Assembly (NCBI GenBank): GCA_950022655.1 | Contig: OX465580.1 | Span: 3,953,122-4,017,121, forward strand | Origin: Alentia gelatinosa | Lineage: Eukaryota > Annelida > Polychaeta > Phyllodocida > Polynoidae | Reading direction: 5' to 3' | Length of the DNA: 64,000 bases | In this document: positions 23,559-34,200 of the stretch, in pieces | How positions within the stretch are numbered: position 1 is the stretch's first letter | How the letters are laid out: each line of letters begins with the position of its first letter | The notes under the pieces: generated by a model | Seen by the model: only the letters and a program-made list of their open reading frames with translations | Databases searched by the model: none | Told to the model about the DNA's origin: nothing | Made by a program: the position numbers and the translations under genes

Positions 23559-24029
23559 AAATTGGACGTTAAACTACCCAAACAAACAAGTTCCTGGTTC
23601 TCTTCTTCTCACTGCTTAAAGCCAGGTGAGATTTCTCACAGTCTGACCTTGTGAGACGTGATGAGTGGCCGGTGTCGCGTCAATTTGTGTACCTGCCAAA
23701 TGACGGTGCTCTCCACAGGAAGTGGGCGGATGTGCACGTGCACACATGCGCACAAGGGTGGTGCAGCTCCACGTTTACGTTGCTTTTGCGGATCGCAGAA
23801 TAGCGATCCGAGCGCCTAAAGGTTGCTCCAGAAGATTAGCGGTTTGTGTCAGAATCGTATAACCGCATCGCCACGTAAAATATGGCTTATAGGGATACTT
23901 TTTACGCGGACCCTCACACCAGGGCAGATCGTCTGCGGATCGTATTACTTTGGTTAGAAGTGGCTTTGTCAGATATTCTCAATAACCATCCATTGTGGCG
24001 CTACCACCCCAGCCCCTTGTCCTTCTACC
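23559..24029. other. Unique non-coding sequence
   Basis: Contains the short palindrome GGATCGCAGAATAGCGATCC near 23797 but no longer structure or gene. Confidence 0.4.
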
Positions 24030-24700
24030 CATAGGAAATAGCGATCCAAACCACCAGGTGTCAGACCAGTTTTAACTCTGATGCCATCTGTATTTGATTG
24101 AAAAACTAATGAATCTTCCCCTGTCCCATTCAATATGTGCACCTGGGAGCTGTTTCAAAAGCCGGGGGGAGTAAACGGGAATGGCCACCGCCAAAGCGAG
24201 AGCAATCAACAGCATTAAAAGCGAGAGTTCTAAGGTCTCGTTTCAGAACTGGCGTCGCTGTTAAGATCCCAGTGCCGTTAGCTATGCCACCATAACAAAT
24301 GAGACATTTGATAAATCACTATATATCGAATGATTTAATAATTCAAAATTATTCCTCGTATTTTTCCCCACATTTCAGTTTTTACATGAATTCTTAGCGT
24401 AGTTACAGAGCCTAACTATTGAAACGGGTACTACCACTGTTGGTGCTGCTTTGGTCCAAAGTGCCACTCACTGTTAGCGAGGTGCCGCTATTTGGTTAGT
24501 GAGAGCAACTACGAGAGTTTTTTCAACTAATGAAACAGCTCCCTGAATTGTTGTATCGCTATCACATCGTAAAAAAAATTAGCGATACCGCGGGAATAAA
24601 GGGATACGGTCCGATATTACTGGAGCAACGCTTTTTTAGTCGGATCGTTAGAGTAATCGTAAAAATCAAATTACGATCCGATTATAGCTAGCAATACCAC
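24030..24700. repeat. Dispersed repeat R5, copy interrupted by a MITE
   Basis: Left part 24030-24145 and right part 24543-24640 match 5140-5340 in order (AATAGCGATCCA, CTGTATTTGATTGA, TATCGCTATCACATCGTAAA). The tail adds GGATCGTTAG and CGATCCGATTATAGC strings. The insertion between the two parts is described separately. Confidence 0.65.
24146..24542. mobile_element. MITE with GGAGCTGTTTC ends and CTG target duplication
   Basis: Ends GGAGCTGTTTCA and TGAAACAGCTCC are inverted repeats. The flanks carry CTG on both sides (24143-24145 and 24543-24545), and the related empty site at 5271-5273 has a single CTG. Three-base CTG/CWG duplications are typical of PIF/Harbinger elements (established knowledge), so I infer a non-autonomous Harbinger-like element of 397 bp. 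No coding capacity. Confidence 0.75.
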
Positions 24701-24707
24701 AAAAAAT

Positions 24708-24742
24708 GGTGCAATGGGGCCCAGGCCTGTTAGGACTAGACC
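24708..24742 (-). other. 35-bp block of family-B accessory ORF attached to family-A LTR
   Basis: Identical but for one base to 39730-39764, where it is in frame with the family-B accessory ORF. Here it touches the end of the 3' LTR at a shared GACC, in the place where the 5' LTR continues with a different sequence. Confidence 0.6.
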
Positions 24743-25237
24743 CCAATCCGAAACGCTAGTTCCAGGCAGGATCCCACCCTACGCACTTACGTAGGTTGGT
24801 TCGGTTTTCGGTTAGTTTGCACAGACCTATTCACACATAACACAACAACGTCATTTAATAAACAAGGGTGTTTATTAATCACTTACTTCTCGGAAAGATC
24901 TGGAAGATCTTCCCCACAAGTACAGTACCCTAGCACATAGGTGCTAGGTAACACTGGATAGGCTAATCCTGAGGATTAGCCTAACCACCAGGAAGGTTAC
25001 AAGAACCCGCCTGCAAAGTGAGGGCCCAAGGATCCGTTCCGTAGAAGGGACGCGCGAGGACAGCCTGTCGACCTACTGTGAACGCTGAGTATATATACTA
25101 AGCGTTACGTAATCCCGGTCTCCGCCGCGCCACTCTTGTGTGCGGCGTTGTCCGGAATCACTGCACAGTAAGGATCGGCATATCGCGCCACCTTCCGTGA
25201 AACAAACGAACACTGCTGGATTCCCGTCCCACTACAT
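24741..25237 (-). repeat. 3' LTR of family A
   Basis: On the minus strand it starts TGTAGTGGGACGGG. A TATATATA box lies near 25085-25100 and an AATAAA signal near 24880. Immediately upstream (plus-strand 25238 onward) is the purine tract AAATGGGAGGGGTAA, the polypurine tract. Its outer end differs from the 5' LTR, which continues for a further 35 bp or so to TGTGGTGG; here that part is replaced by the 35-bp accessory-ORF block. Confidence 0.9.
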
Positions 25238-26575
25238 TACCCCTCCCATTTTTTACTAAGGGGGGAACCAAGGCAGCCATTTTGCTGCTAAGGGACTACC
25301 CAATTAAAAATTACAACATATATCCAGCAGTTCTTGGTCTACTCTCTAGCTTCCTGGTGTTCACAAGAATTCACTGATACCAACGTATAAGTGAAAAAGG
25401 TGGAATTGTAAGATGGAGAAATTATTAAAAATATGGAAGATATGACATTTAGGAAAGAGGAAACGACATTTGAAGAATGAAGGACTAGCCTCGCTAGCAC
25501 CTTGAATAAATGTGATATTCACCCATCTTGAGCCGGGGAGCGGGTTCTTGAGCGTTGGGCAGGGAAGACTCGACAGTCGCGGACCTACAGGTGGTCAGCC
25601 CGGCCTGTCGAGCACTCTGCCTCCAGCTGTTCCGGATCTTGTTGAAGTCCTCTGTTAGCTCCCGGCGAGTGAAGTGTCGTTCTCTTTCTCATCTTAAAGT
25701 ATCGAGCCCAGCTGGCCCATCGGCGTAGCAGACCTACTACATTCAGCCCGATGCCGACGGGTGCTGGGCTTCCCACTGTTCTTCAAGTTGGAAGACATCC
25801 ATAAGTAGAGAAGGGTTAGCCTCGCTAAACACCTTCCGAGTTGAAAGTTTCCGAATACGGAAATAACGGCCAAAAAGGCAAAACAATTCTCCATCCACCT
25901 GGTAAGAGTGTGTGGTATCAGTGTTCTTTCATTTTGACTCCAGCTATACTGGCATATCTTTTTCTCGGCTCGAATCGAGTACCAATTAAGGCCCCAATTC
26001 TAAGCCGGATTCAGAACTTACGATCACCGACCCAAGGTAGAAATAGCCGGCGTAATCCAACAGATCAGGGGTTACGCCTACTATCTCACTATCGAGTCGA
26101 TGAACACAGTTCCGACACAGACCTGGTAAGTCAGATCTATACCCGAAAGGCATAATCTTCCTTACCTGGTACCAAGTACTAGTGTGGACGATATCCACAC
26201 CACAGGCCGGAGGTTTTCGTGATGGGGGCCTATTACGGGCCTGACCATCGAGAGAACCTTCAGCCGTCTGAAACCAGTGTTGTGCCTTAGAGAAGTCATT
26301 TTACTGACTTTCCCCAGCCCCAACCCAGGATCGCTTATCATTGGTTACTCCTAACTTTCCCTCCACCCCTCCCAGCGATCCTCACGGAACGCTGAGAAAG
26401 TGCAGAATTCTGGCTAGGAGGCCACATTATGGAAGTAGCTAGGTCGGGAAAAAAAAAAAACTTCCCATACCCGTCTGTTTTCGGATCCAGGAGAGTTGTT
26501 GGCTCTGCCGGTTCCGAGTTTAGACGGCGTCTTCCCGGCTTGTTAGGCACCAGCCGAGTCGGTCATTATCAACCC
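25238..26575 (-). other. 3' untranslated region of family A
   Basis: Lies between the accessory ORF and the 3' LTR. It is alignable with the family-B 3' region 37787-39212 through blocks such as TTGAGC(G/A)TTGGGC, CCTTCAGCC(G/T)TCTGAAAC and CCCCTCCCAGCGA. An A12 tract near 26450 (plus strand) interrupts any reading frame. No convincing ORF. Confidence 0.7.
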
Positions 26576-26850
26576 CTAAATATCCTCGTCAGAGGATATC
26601 CTGAGGTCAAGAAGTTCCGACTGGCTTGGTGCACTAGCCGTCGGTGGGACCGACGTTGCCAGGGCGGTCCTCTCCGGTCGCAGTGGACTCAGCGCAGACG
26701 TAGGCTGCAACTGAGACATCAACTGCTGTAGAGAGGTTGGTCCGGTATCTAAAAAGATTCCAGACTCCAATGGGATGATGTTGGCATTCACCCCCAGTGC
26801 CCCACTTGGTTCCTCGGGCTGATCTACCGGCTTAGCCCTGGAAGGTTTGC
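26576..26850 (-). pseudogene. Detached C-terminal segment of the accessory ORF
   Basis: An open frame continues downstream of the accessory ORF in the −1 frame. It is entered through a roughly 35-nt overlap containing an A5 and a G3 run, and it ends with the acidic SSDEDI. It is Pro/Ser/Thr-rich with a SLQQLMSQLQ segment. Because the overlap is short and composition continuous, I read it as the original C terminus cut off by a one-base loss. An independent small ORF cannot be excluded. Confidence 0.5.
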
Positions 26851-29226
26851 TGATTTTTCAGCCCGTGTCACGGCGGGAGGCCTCCTCGGCTGTAGGACTT
26901 CAGTCTGATCCTGTGGGGTCTGACCGGGTCCTGACAGCGGAGTATCCACACTGACATCCATGGGCTGAGCCGCTATGGATGTAGTGTCCTGGTGGGAAGT
27001 TTCTTCCACGGGTGACCATCCCAACATGCCAGCGAGTTGCTGACGTGTCGGGTTTGATTCTTCCGTGGTGAACTGAAGAAATCTTCCCCGGCTCCTTTGT
27101 CGGGCCAACCACGCTTCCTCAAGGGCTTGCGGGTCGTCACCGATGTCATAGAGTGACATACCCAAGTGCCGAAGACAACGTTCATCTTGGCGATGGGTCT
27201 CGGCTTCCGCCCGGGCAAACCTCGACTGGGCCGTGGTTTTCGCAATACGCGCGTCCTCTAAGTCCAACGCGTACTGTTTAGCCAGGCCTTTCGTGGCTTC
27301 TCTTACCTCGAATCGGGCTAGGTTCACTAGCTCCTTAACGAGGCCTTCATGGAGAGACTGCGCGCCCGTTCGGACACGGCCCTCCAAGGTGCCACCTATA
27401 TGCGACTCTAGCTGATCCGCCCGTTGGACGTATTCAACCGACATCGCACAGGGAGAAGAAGTCACCTTCGACGCAACGGGTGGTTGTGTCGTTGGTTTCT
27501 TCTTTACCTCAACAACCGGGTTGGTTGGTGGAGGGAGTGCCGGAAAGGCCTCTTCCTCCTCAACTTTCCCGGGTGCTTGGGTAGCACCTCTGTTGAGCGG
27601 GGAAACTCCCGAGAGACTTGAGCTAGGACGAGTCCCAGCTGGTTTTTCTACGGGTCCGCGGGCTTTTGAAGCCGTTGGAACGTTTCGTTCACTCAGGTCT
27701 GAGAGGAGTTTCAATCCCCCAGACAACTTTGGCCCTACCTGGTAAGCAGCTTCCACCACGTCAGCGATGGTGTGCTTACCCGGAGCCAATTTCTTCCTGG
27801 GCTTCCGACTGGATCGCTCAGAAGTGTCAGTCTCGCTGGACGAGGACGATGACAGCTTCTTGACCCGTCGTTTAGCCTTCGAGGACTTTTGAGACGGTTC
27901 CCGGCTAAGGGACCGTTTCTTCCTCGACTCTTTTGACATCTGTCGATGTTTTGAAGCGGATAGCATCAGACTCCCGAACCAGCCAGGATTCTTCTTCCAT
28001 CCGATCTTAAACAATCGACCGTCTGTCACACAAGTCTCGGGTTCCGGTTTGCCTTTCTGAGCCTCGGAACCTAAGTCAACGAATCTCTGCCACAGATTCA
28101 TGACCCGTTCCCGAGCAGCAGCACCAGCAGTCCGGTGTTCCCGGGCAATGTGTCTGACTAGACACGATCGCCTTGAACTGGCACACTCAGCCTGACAAGA
28201 ACCACCCTTCTTGCCAAGGCACTGTAGCCATGGTCGTTCGGCTAAGTGTACCTCTACGAGGTGCCTAGCGTAACGACCTTCAGTCGCGTAGGTCGGTGAC
28301 AATTTCTTGTCCCTCCCATGGCAACTCAAGAAGACACAATGATTGCCGTTCCCAAACTTGTGCCATGCGTACGCGATCCGGTCTTTGACCTGATCCTCGT
28401 ACTTCAGCCGGCTAACTCGGGACACTCCTTTCACCCGGTCGATGTACCAGGCGTTGGGAGAACCCTCGTCAACTAGCCAATCCTCGTCATCCGAGGTTCC
28501 ATCTAAACCGACACTATCGGGGATGTAATGTCGGTTCCCATGACGGAGATCTTCTAGGCAAGTGTAAGTCTTGCCCAGCAAAGAGGCGGGTATCTGTCTA
28601 GCTACCGTTCTCTTCCCAGCCCGCTTTACGCCAGGTTGGAAATCACCGTCATCATTGTCGGGGTTGGATGGGACCAGGGGTTTAGCCTTGTCCATCTCCA
28701 TTCCCCAACACTTGACCTCTCCGCCACCCGTGGCACCTGTTGAGGTACTCGGTGTAGCGTCAGCCGCACTAGGTCCAGCCTGCGCCGCGGGTTTGTCCGA
28801 GCCTTTCGACTCAGCCCCCTTCGACTCCTCACGCTTCCCGGTTTGAGGTTTCCCTTTCTCCGAGTCACGCGATTCCGGCTGACCTCCTGTCCTTTCTAGC
28901 TCCGCCTCAGCCCGTTTCCGGGCTGTACGACGGAGTCGCTTTCGGTTCTGTTTCGAAAGCTGCGGCTCAGTCTTGTCAGCTTCCCGAGGTTTTGACACCT
29001 CAGTCTTACTGACAGACTTCCCCGGCGCGGGTTTAGCCGGTGGTGACACCGGTTTCTCACCTTTGCTGGACGACCCTTTTACAGAGTCGTCCCCAACTGA
29101 CGAATCAGTCTCCATAGCCGTCTCTGTCCCAGCCTCAGACTTTCCGGGTTTTGCTACCGGACCCGGGGCCAAAAAGGTCCCGGCTTCCGCCAGCTCCACT
29201 CCGGGTGGAGTCCAATTTTGGTACAT
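26824..29226 (-). CDS. Retrotransposon accessory ORF, Cys/His zinc-binding protein of unknown function
   Basis: About 800 codons in the position where retroviral env would lie, after pol. I do not recognise the protein. The N-terminal ~190 residues are low-complexity, rich in Lys, Glu, Ser and Pro, with a basic KQNRKRLRRTARKRAE stretch. Around residues 295-358 is a Cys/His cluster: CVFLSC then RHLVEVH, and further CLGKKGGSC, CASSRRSC, RHIAREH, which looks like two C2H2-type zinc fingers. Around 450-490 is a basic Arg/Lys/Ser region with a run of six Ser. Residues about 590-690 are predicted helical, coiled-coil-like. No signal peptide or membrane segment is visible, which argues against an envelope protein. 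Likely nuclear and nucleic-acid binding (inference). The ATG at 29226 may not be the true start, since 29235-29717 appears to be its N terminus in another frame. Confidence 0.75.
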   Translation of the reverse strand: MYQNWTPPGVELAEAGTFLAPGPVAKPGKSEAGTETAMETDSSVGDDSVKGSSSKGEKPVSPPAKPAPGKSVSKTEVSKPREADKTEPQLSKQNRKRLRRTARKRAEAELERTGGQPESRDSEKGKPQTGKREESKGAESKGSDKPAAQAGPSAADATPSTSTGATGGGEVKCWGMEMDKAKPLVPSNPDNDDGDFQPGVKRAGKRTVARQIPASLLGKTYTCLEDLRHGNRHYIPDSVGLDGTSDDEDWLVDEGSPNAWYIDRVKGVSRVSRLKYEDQVKDRIAYAWHKFGNGNHCVFLSCHGRDKKLSPTYATEGRYARHLVEVHLAERPWLQCLGKKGGSCQAECASSRRSCLVRHIAREHRTAGAAARERVMNLWQRFVDLGSEAQKGKPEPETCVTDGRLFKIGWKKNPGWFGSLMLSASKHRQMSKESRKKRSLSREPSQKSSKAKRRVKKLSSSSSSETDTSERSSRKPRKKLAPGKHTIADVVEAAYQVGPKLSGGLKLLSDLSERNVPTASKARGPVEKPAGTRPSSSLSGVSPLNRGATQAPGKVEEEEAFPALPPPTNPVVEVKKKPTTQPPVASKVTSSPCAMSVEYVQRADQLESHIGGTLEGRVRTGAQSLHEGLVKELVNLARFEVREATKGLAKQYALDLEDARIAKTTAQSRFARAEAETHRQDERCLRHLGMSLYDIGDDPQALEEAWLARQRSRGRFLQFTTEESNPTRQQLAGMLGWSPVEETSHQDTTSIAAQPMDVSVDTPLSGPGQTPQDQTEVLQPRRPPAVTRAEKSANLPGLSR

Positions 29227-29234
29227 TGACTGTA

Positions 29235-29717
29235 CTATGGCACGCGTTTTGGGATCCCAGCTAACATCTGTTCCAGGCTCTGGGTTGAAACCTCATGCCT
29301 GGAACCCATCTCTTCGGAGGACTTCCTCGGAGAGCGACGACGCGGGCGGGCTCGGCCTCGCCTCGGCGTATCACGCTCCGATTCGGAACCTTCGGCCATA
29401 ACCACATCCGAGTCAGAGGCCTCAGTTTTCACTGAGCTCGTCTTCGGACGGGCACCAGAAGAGCCCTTAGCGGTCGGGGCCGCCTCAGACTTCTTCCCGG
29501 TGTGACTTTTTCCCTTTCCGGGTCGTTCATCTCGGGTTTCCCCAAGAAGAACAGAGTCCTCAGACTCGTCCCCTTCCAGGTCAAAATCACCATCATCTGA
29601 CCCGATGAGCAAAGCATCATCGTCCAGATCTGCCCCCCGCTCAGCCGAAGCTGAGGATCTGGGCAGGGGTGAGGGGAGCTCGCGCTCACCCTCCGTAGAC
29701 GGGGCACAGTCAGCCAT
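29235..29717 (-). CDS. N-terminal part of the accessory ORF
   Basis: 160 codons beginning MADCAPSTEGERELPSPLPR, with two acidic patches (residues about 30-55) and a strongly basic segment RRGRARPRRRSPRKSSEE near the end. The frame stops at 29235, but the neighbouring frame is open across about 65 nt and runs directly into the 800-codon ORF, so the two were probably one protein of about 960 residues. The ATG lies about 75 bp downstream of a TATATAAG box. Composition matches the following ORF. No known domain. Confidence 0.65.
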   Translation of the reverse strand: MADCAPSTEGERELPSPLPRSSASAERGADLDDDALLIGSDDGDFDLEGDESEDSVLLGETRDERPGKGKSHTGKKSEAAPTAKGSSGARPKTSSVKTEASDSDVVMAEGSESERDTPRRGRARPRRRSPRKSSEEMGSRHEVSTQSLEQMLAGIPKRVP

Positions 29718-29763
29718 GCTGCTACCGCCCGACTCCTGTGGTGCTAGGCACCACTCCGATCAC

Positions 29764-29845
29764 AGAGTGAAGACTACTGAAAAAACAGGGTCTTATATAC
29801 TCCTAAGTGACCTAGATTCACTGTCGCGAACCAATCAACCGTGTC
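29764..29845 (-). promoter_or_regulatory. Putative internal promoter of the accessory ORF
   Basis: On the minus strand TATATAAG (plus 29792-29799) lies about 75 bp before the ATG at 29717. About 30 bp further upstream is GATTGG, an inverted CCAAT box (plus 29830-29835). Spacing fits a TATA promoter with a start near 29765. This is by sequence pattern only. Splicing from the LTR promoter is the usual alternative for an env-position ORF. Confidence 0.45.
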
Positions 29846-29849
29846 GAGA

Positions 29850-30285
29850 CTGGCTCATCTTGAGCGTCTCGACACCGCATGCGTGAAGAAACCAAAGGTC
29901 AGCGTTACGCTCGACTTGATTCGTTCACGCCTTCAATCACCCAGCACAGGTTCCGGAACCCGGGGAAACCCCTTTTCGAGCTCCACCCCGAGTTCTCTAC
30001 CGTGTGGGATTTCTTATCGCCGTCGTGTATCTCGCTGATAGTATGGGAGACTTGTCTAATTTCCATGTAAATGGATCAGACCTTTCAGAGCGTTCGGCAA
30101 TTCTGCAGCCTCTAGAGGGTCCTCGACGGGGTCCCTTAGAGCAACGTCTGGGCTGCGGCACATAACGACTGATTTTAAGGTAACTGTTTGATCAACATTC
30201 ATGTATAATTGACAAGCCACTGACTACCAACGATCTACATTTCGTACCATTGCTTCTCGTTGTGTTTTTGACAACCCCGGCACCA
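29850..30285 (-). other. Spacer between pol and the accessory ORF
   Basis: About 430 bp without a frame of note. It may hold splice acceptor or promoter elements for the accessory ORF. Confidence 0.4.
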
Positions 30286-31299
30286 CTACTCTTTGTAGCT
30301 AACCACAGCCTTCGATTTTAGTCGAGAGCTGCGGCGGGGTTTTGAGTCTATTTTAGACTCCATTCTACATCTCGAACCATGTTTATTATACACGGCTCGA
30401 TTTGTAGCAAATTTAGACTTTTCCATATCAGGTTTTTCTTCTACCCACACTTCCCTTTTTAGGTTAGCGTAAGTAGGAATCAGCTTCCGCGGACGTCCCG
30501 GTTTTCGCCGTGTAGGCAAGCACCCACTCGGAACCCCGGTAACCTTTGACCGGGACTTCCCTATCGGGGTCTGCCTCCGCCGTGTTGACGGGGGTTTGAC
30601 ACCCGGCTTCCCGGCTCTTTGAACCCGAGACTTCCCTGGTTTCCCAGTAGGACCCGTGTTCAGTGACACATCCCGCTTTGTAGCAGGGTGTGAAACTTCA
30701 AAGTCGGAACATTCGCGCTTTCCTTCCCATAGTCGTAAACGAGCTACATGGGATTTATAACGCCTTCTTGACCATTCGTCTTCTATCACTACTGTCATTT
30801 CTGACAATAATTGAACAATTCTGAATGGTCTGTCCCAGTTAGGAGCGAGTTTTACATTTACCAACGGAGTGTGGTATCGTACAACCCGGTCTCCTACTCG
30901 GAACTTACGTGGTTTAAGATTGACGTCATGTCCAGTCTTTTGCCACTCTGCTGCTTTCGTCAGATTCCGTCTCGCAAGGAAATATCCCTCTATAAAACGT
31001 TCTCTGAGTTTTTCGACAAATCCTATGGGACAAGGATCATCCGTAGACATTCCAGGAACCCCATAGACTATGTCCGCGGGCATTACTATTTCCTCGCCAA
31101 AGACGAGTAAATTAGGTGAACACCCCGTGCTTGAATGAATGGTCCCATTATATGCGTGAGCTATAAATGGTGCTAATTCATCCCAATTCTTCTGATTTTC
31201 ATCTACCAGGGTCCGAAGACACTGGATCAATGTCCGGTTGAATCTCTCTACCATACCATCTGATTGGGGACGATATGGATTCGTATGTGTCTTTTTAAT
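30286..31299 (-). pseudogene. pol: pol, integrase C-terminal part after a premature TAG
   Basis: Same frame as the main pol ORF, separated only by the TAG at 31300-31302. It begins with IKKTHTNPYRPQSDGMVERF, which holds the catalytic Glu of the integrase D,D,E triad. It continues with a GDRVVRYHTPLVN...RPFRIVQLL segment typical of the integrase C-terminal module (GPY/F-like), then a basic tail with GRPRK, an AT-hook-like motif. It ends SYKE. The nonsense codon separates the second Asp from the Glu, so the encoded enzyme is truncated and inactive as written. Confidence 0.85.
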
Positions 31300-34200
31300 C
31301 TAGAGTATCCTACACATTTCTTTCCAGATCTGGGATTCAAATTCCCTTCCTTGGTCAGAATGTAGTACGCTCGGAGTTCCAAAAGGCAACATCCAGTTTT
31401 TCACTAAAGCTTCCGCACACGTGGCAGCTTTGTGATTTTTCATGGGATAGATCTGCACATATTTTGTGTAATAATCCATCACCACCATCATACAGGTATT
31501 TCCTTCCTCTGACTCGTCGATACCAGATATGATATCTAGAGCGATTCTGGCAAACCTGACACCAAACAGTTCCTGTTGTAACGGCATCTTTCCGAGTCCT
31601 ACCCCGGGTTTGACTTTGCTACATATGGAACATCCAGATATCCATCTTCGAATATCTGCACCCATTCCAGGCCAGTAGTAACGACGCCTTATTCTGGCTA
31701 CCGTTCTTTTCCGTCCTAGATGAGCTGCACTCCTATGTTCATGACATAGGGTCATTAGTCCGGATCGTAATTCTCGAGGGACCACTAGTTGTAGAGCACG
31801 TTTAAGTGGTTGCAATGTGGTTCTCCATCGATATAATACTCCATCTCGGACCTCTAGCTCTTTCCATTGACCACATAGATTCCGAAATTCTCGGTTTTCA
31901 GGCGAGATCTCGGGTCCTGTAGGTCTATGGAGTCTATTAGCTATCAGTTTAGTTAACCGGAACAAATCTGGGTCAGCCTGTTGACTTTCCTTAATCTGTT
32001 CTAGTGTCCACTGATAGTTTAATGGCGGCTTCACTTTCTGGGAACGTAGAGTAGCTATGACTGCTCTATGCTCGCCACAATCCCGGCAATCTGGTCGTCC
32101 ACATTTCCGCACTGGTCTCCTTGAGAGACAATCCGCATTAATGTGTGACTTTCCAGCCCGGTGTTCAATCTGGCAGTTAGTCAACCCGAATTCGGAGAGA
32201 GCTGCCAGCCATCTTCCAATCATTCCCTCGGCGTCTTTAAAGTTAAAGAGCCATTTGAGAGAAGAATGGTCAGTACGTAAGATGAAATCTCCACCTGCTA
32301 AGAAGTGTCGATATTTTCTTACATACACCACAACCGCTAAGAGTTCCCTCTTAGTAGTACAGTAGTTCCGCTGGCTTTTACTTAAGCTGTTGCTGGCAAA
32401 AGCTATTGGAACTTCTATACCATCTTGTATCTGAGACAAAGCCGCTCCAATACTCTCATTACTAGCGTCAGTGTCGAGAATGAACCGACCCTGGGCTAGA
32501 GGGTATTTCAACACGGGGGTCTCCGTAAACTTTCTTTTTAGTCCCAGAAAAGCGTGTTCAGCTTCCGGAGTCCATTGGATCTCTTTTTGCTTCCCTGGCT
32601 TATCTAGTACTACATACTGTTGCATAGGGTGTGCAATTTCAGAAAAACCCGGGATAAAGTCGCGGTAATACGAACAAAATCCTAGGAAAGACCTTATGTC
32701 TTTTATATTCTGGGGGCGTGGCCAATTAGCCACTACCTCCAACTTGGAAGGATCTGCCCGGATTCCATTTCCGGAAACTATCCGTCCTAAGTATTCCACA
32801 GATTTGCGAAACAGTTTACATTTTTGAGGTTTGAGTTTCAACCCATAAGATTGAATACGCTCAAATACCTCTCTCAGGTTCTCTAAACATTCAACATAAT
32901 TCTTTCCGAAGATGATTATGTCGTCTAGATAAACCAAACACTTTTTCCACTGTAGACCCCGCAACATCTGATCCATCATGGATTCGAAAGTCGCAGGAGC
33001 GTTACAGAGGCCAAATGGCATTACTGTGAACTCGTAAAGCCCTTGATGAGTGGTGAACGCCGTTTTAGACTGATCGCCACTGTTCATCTTTACCTGCCAA
33101 TATCCAGACTGGAGATCCAGAGTACAAAACCACTGGTTCCCTCCCAGAGAGTCGAGACTCTCATCGATCCGGGGTATTGGGTAGGCATTCTTCCGGGTGA
33201 TACCATTCAATTTTCTGTAATCAATACAGAATCGGCAAGTACCATCCTTTTTAGTAACCATTACCACTGGGCTAGCCCAAGGACTTGCACTGGGGATGAT
33301 TACTTTCTGGTCCATCATTTTCCCTACTTCCTCTTCTAAAGCTTCCCGTTTTACTGGAGGTAGCCGTCGATAAGGAAGGCGGAAAGGTTGATGACCTTCA
33401 GTGTCAATCGTGTGTTCTACTCGATCTGTTCTCCCCAAGGGATCTCCAGGTCGAGTAAAGATTGACTCCATCTTCTTCAAAAGAATCCTTAGTTCATGTC
33501 GTTCCCCACTGTTTAGTGTGTCTGTCGTCTGAACTAAAGTTTCCAGAGTTTCGTGCAATGGACTCGGAACTGGAAGGGATCCCGTTCCTGTATCGATAGC
33601 ACTAACCCGCACTTCTTCATAATCATTTCCTATTAAGTCCGACCTTTCCAGTTTAGATTGTCCATCTTCCCCGGTTATTTCGGAAACGGGAATAGGTGTG
33701 ATTCCCTGTGGACTGGAGTCCACTAGGCCATCTACATGAGCTAGAGTTACCCAGCCCAATGTATCACCCTTCCTTAATTTAATCAACCCGGAGGTATGAT
33801 TACTTATAGGAATTGATCCTTCTCTGGCACTTCCGATCAGGGTATCCCAGGCCTGTATTCCTTTTTTAGAAAATAGTTCTGGGTCTGGCTCGAAAAGTGC
33901 ATCTCCTCGTGGTAAGTCACCTTCCCCAGCTATCAGGACATTAACCATCTGCTGGGGGGGGATGCCCACATCTTGTCGAACAGAAATCAAAGAAGAAATC
34001 CGTCGACAACTACATTCCACTTCCATTAACTCAGGAAATTTGAGTCGGAGAGTGCCATCAGGTAGATCTACAGAGCCTCCATAGAGGGTGAGAAAATCTA
34101 CGCCTAATATTCCACTTTCTTCGATATCACTGAGTATGGGACCCCATACGAATTCAGTGTTACCTATTGAGACTGGAATAATCACACTACCATAGCACCT

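Noticed and set aside
26824..29717. Envelope gene in the env position of the Gypsy element
   Set aside because: No signal peptide, transmembrane or fusion-like segment is visible; the protein is charged and has a Cys/His cluster instead.
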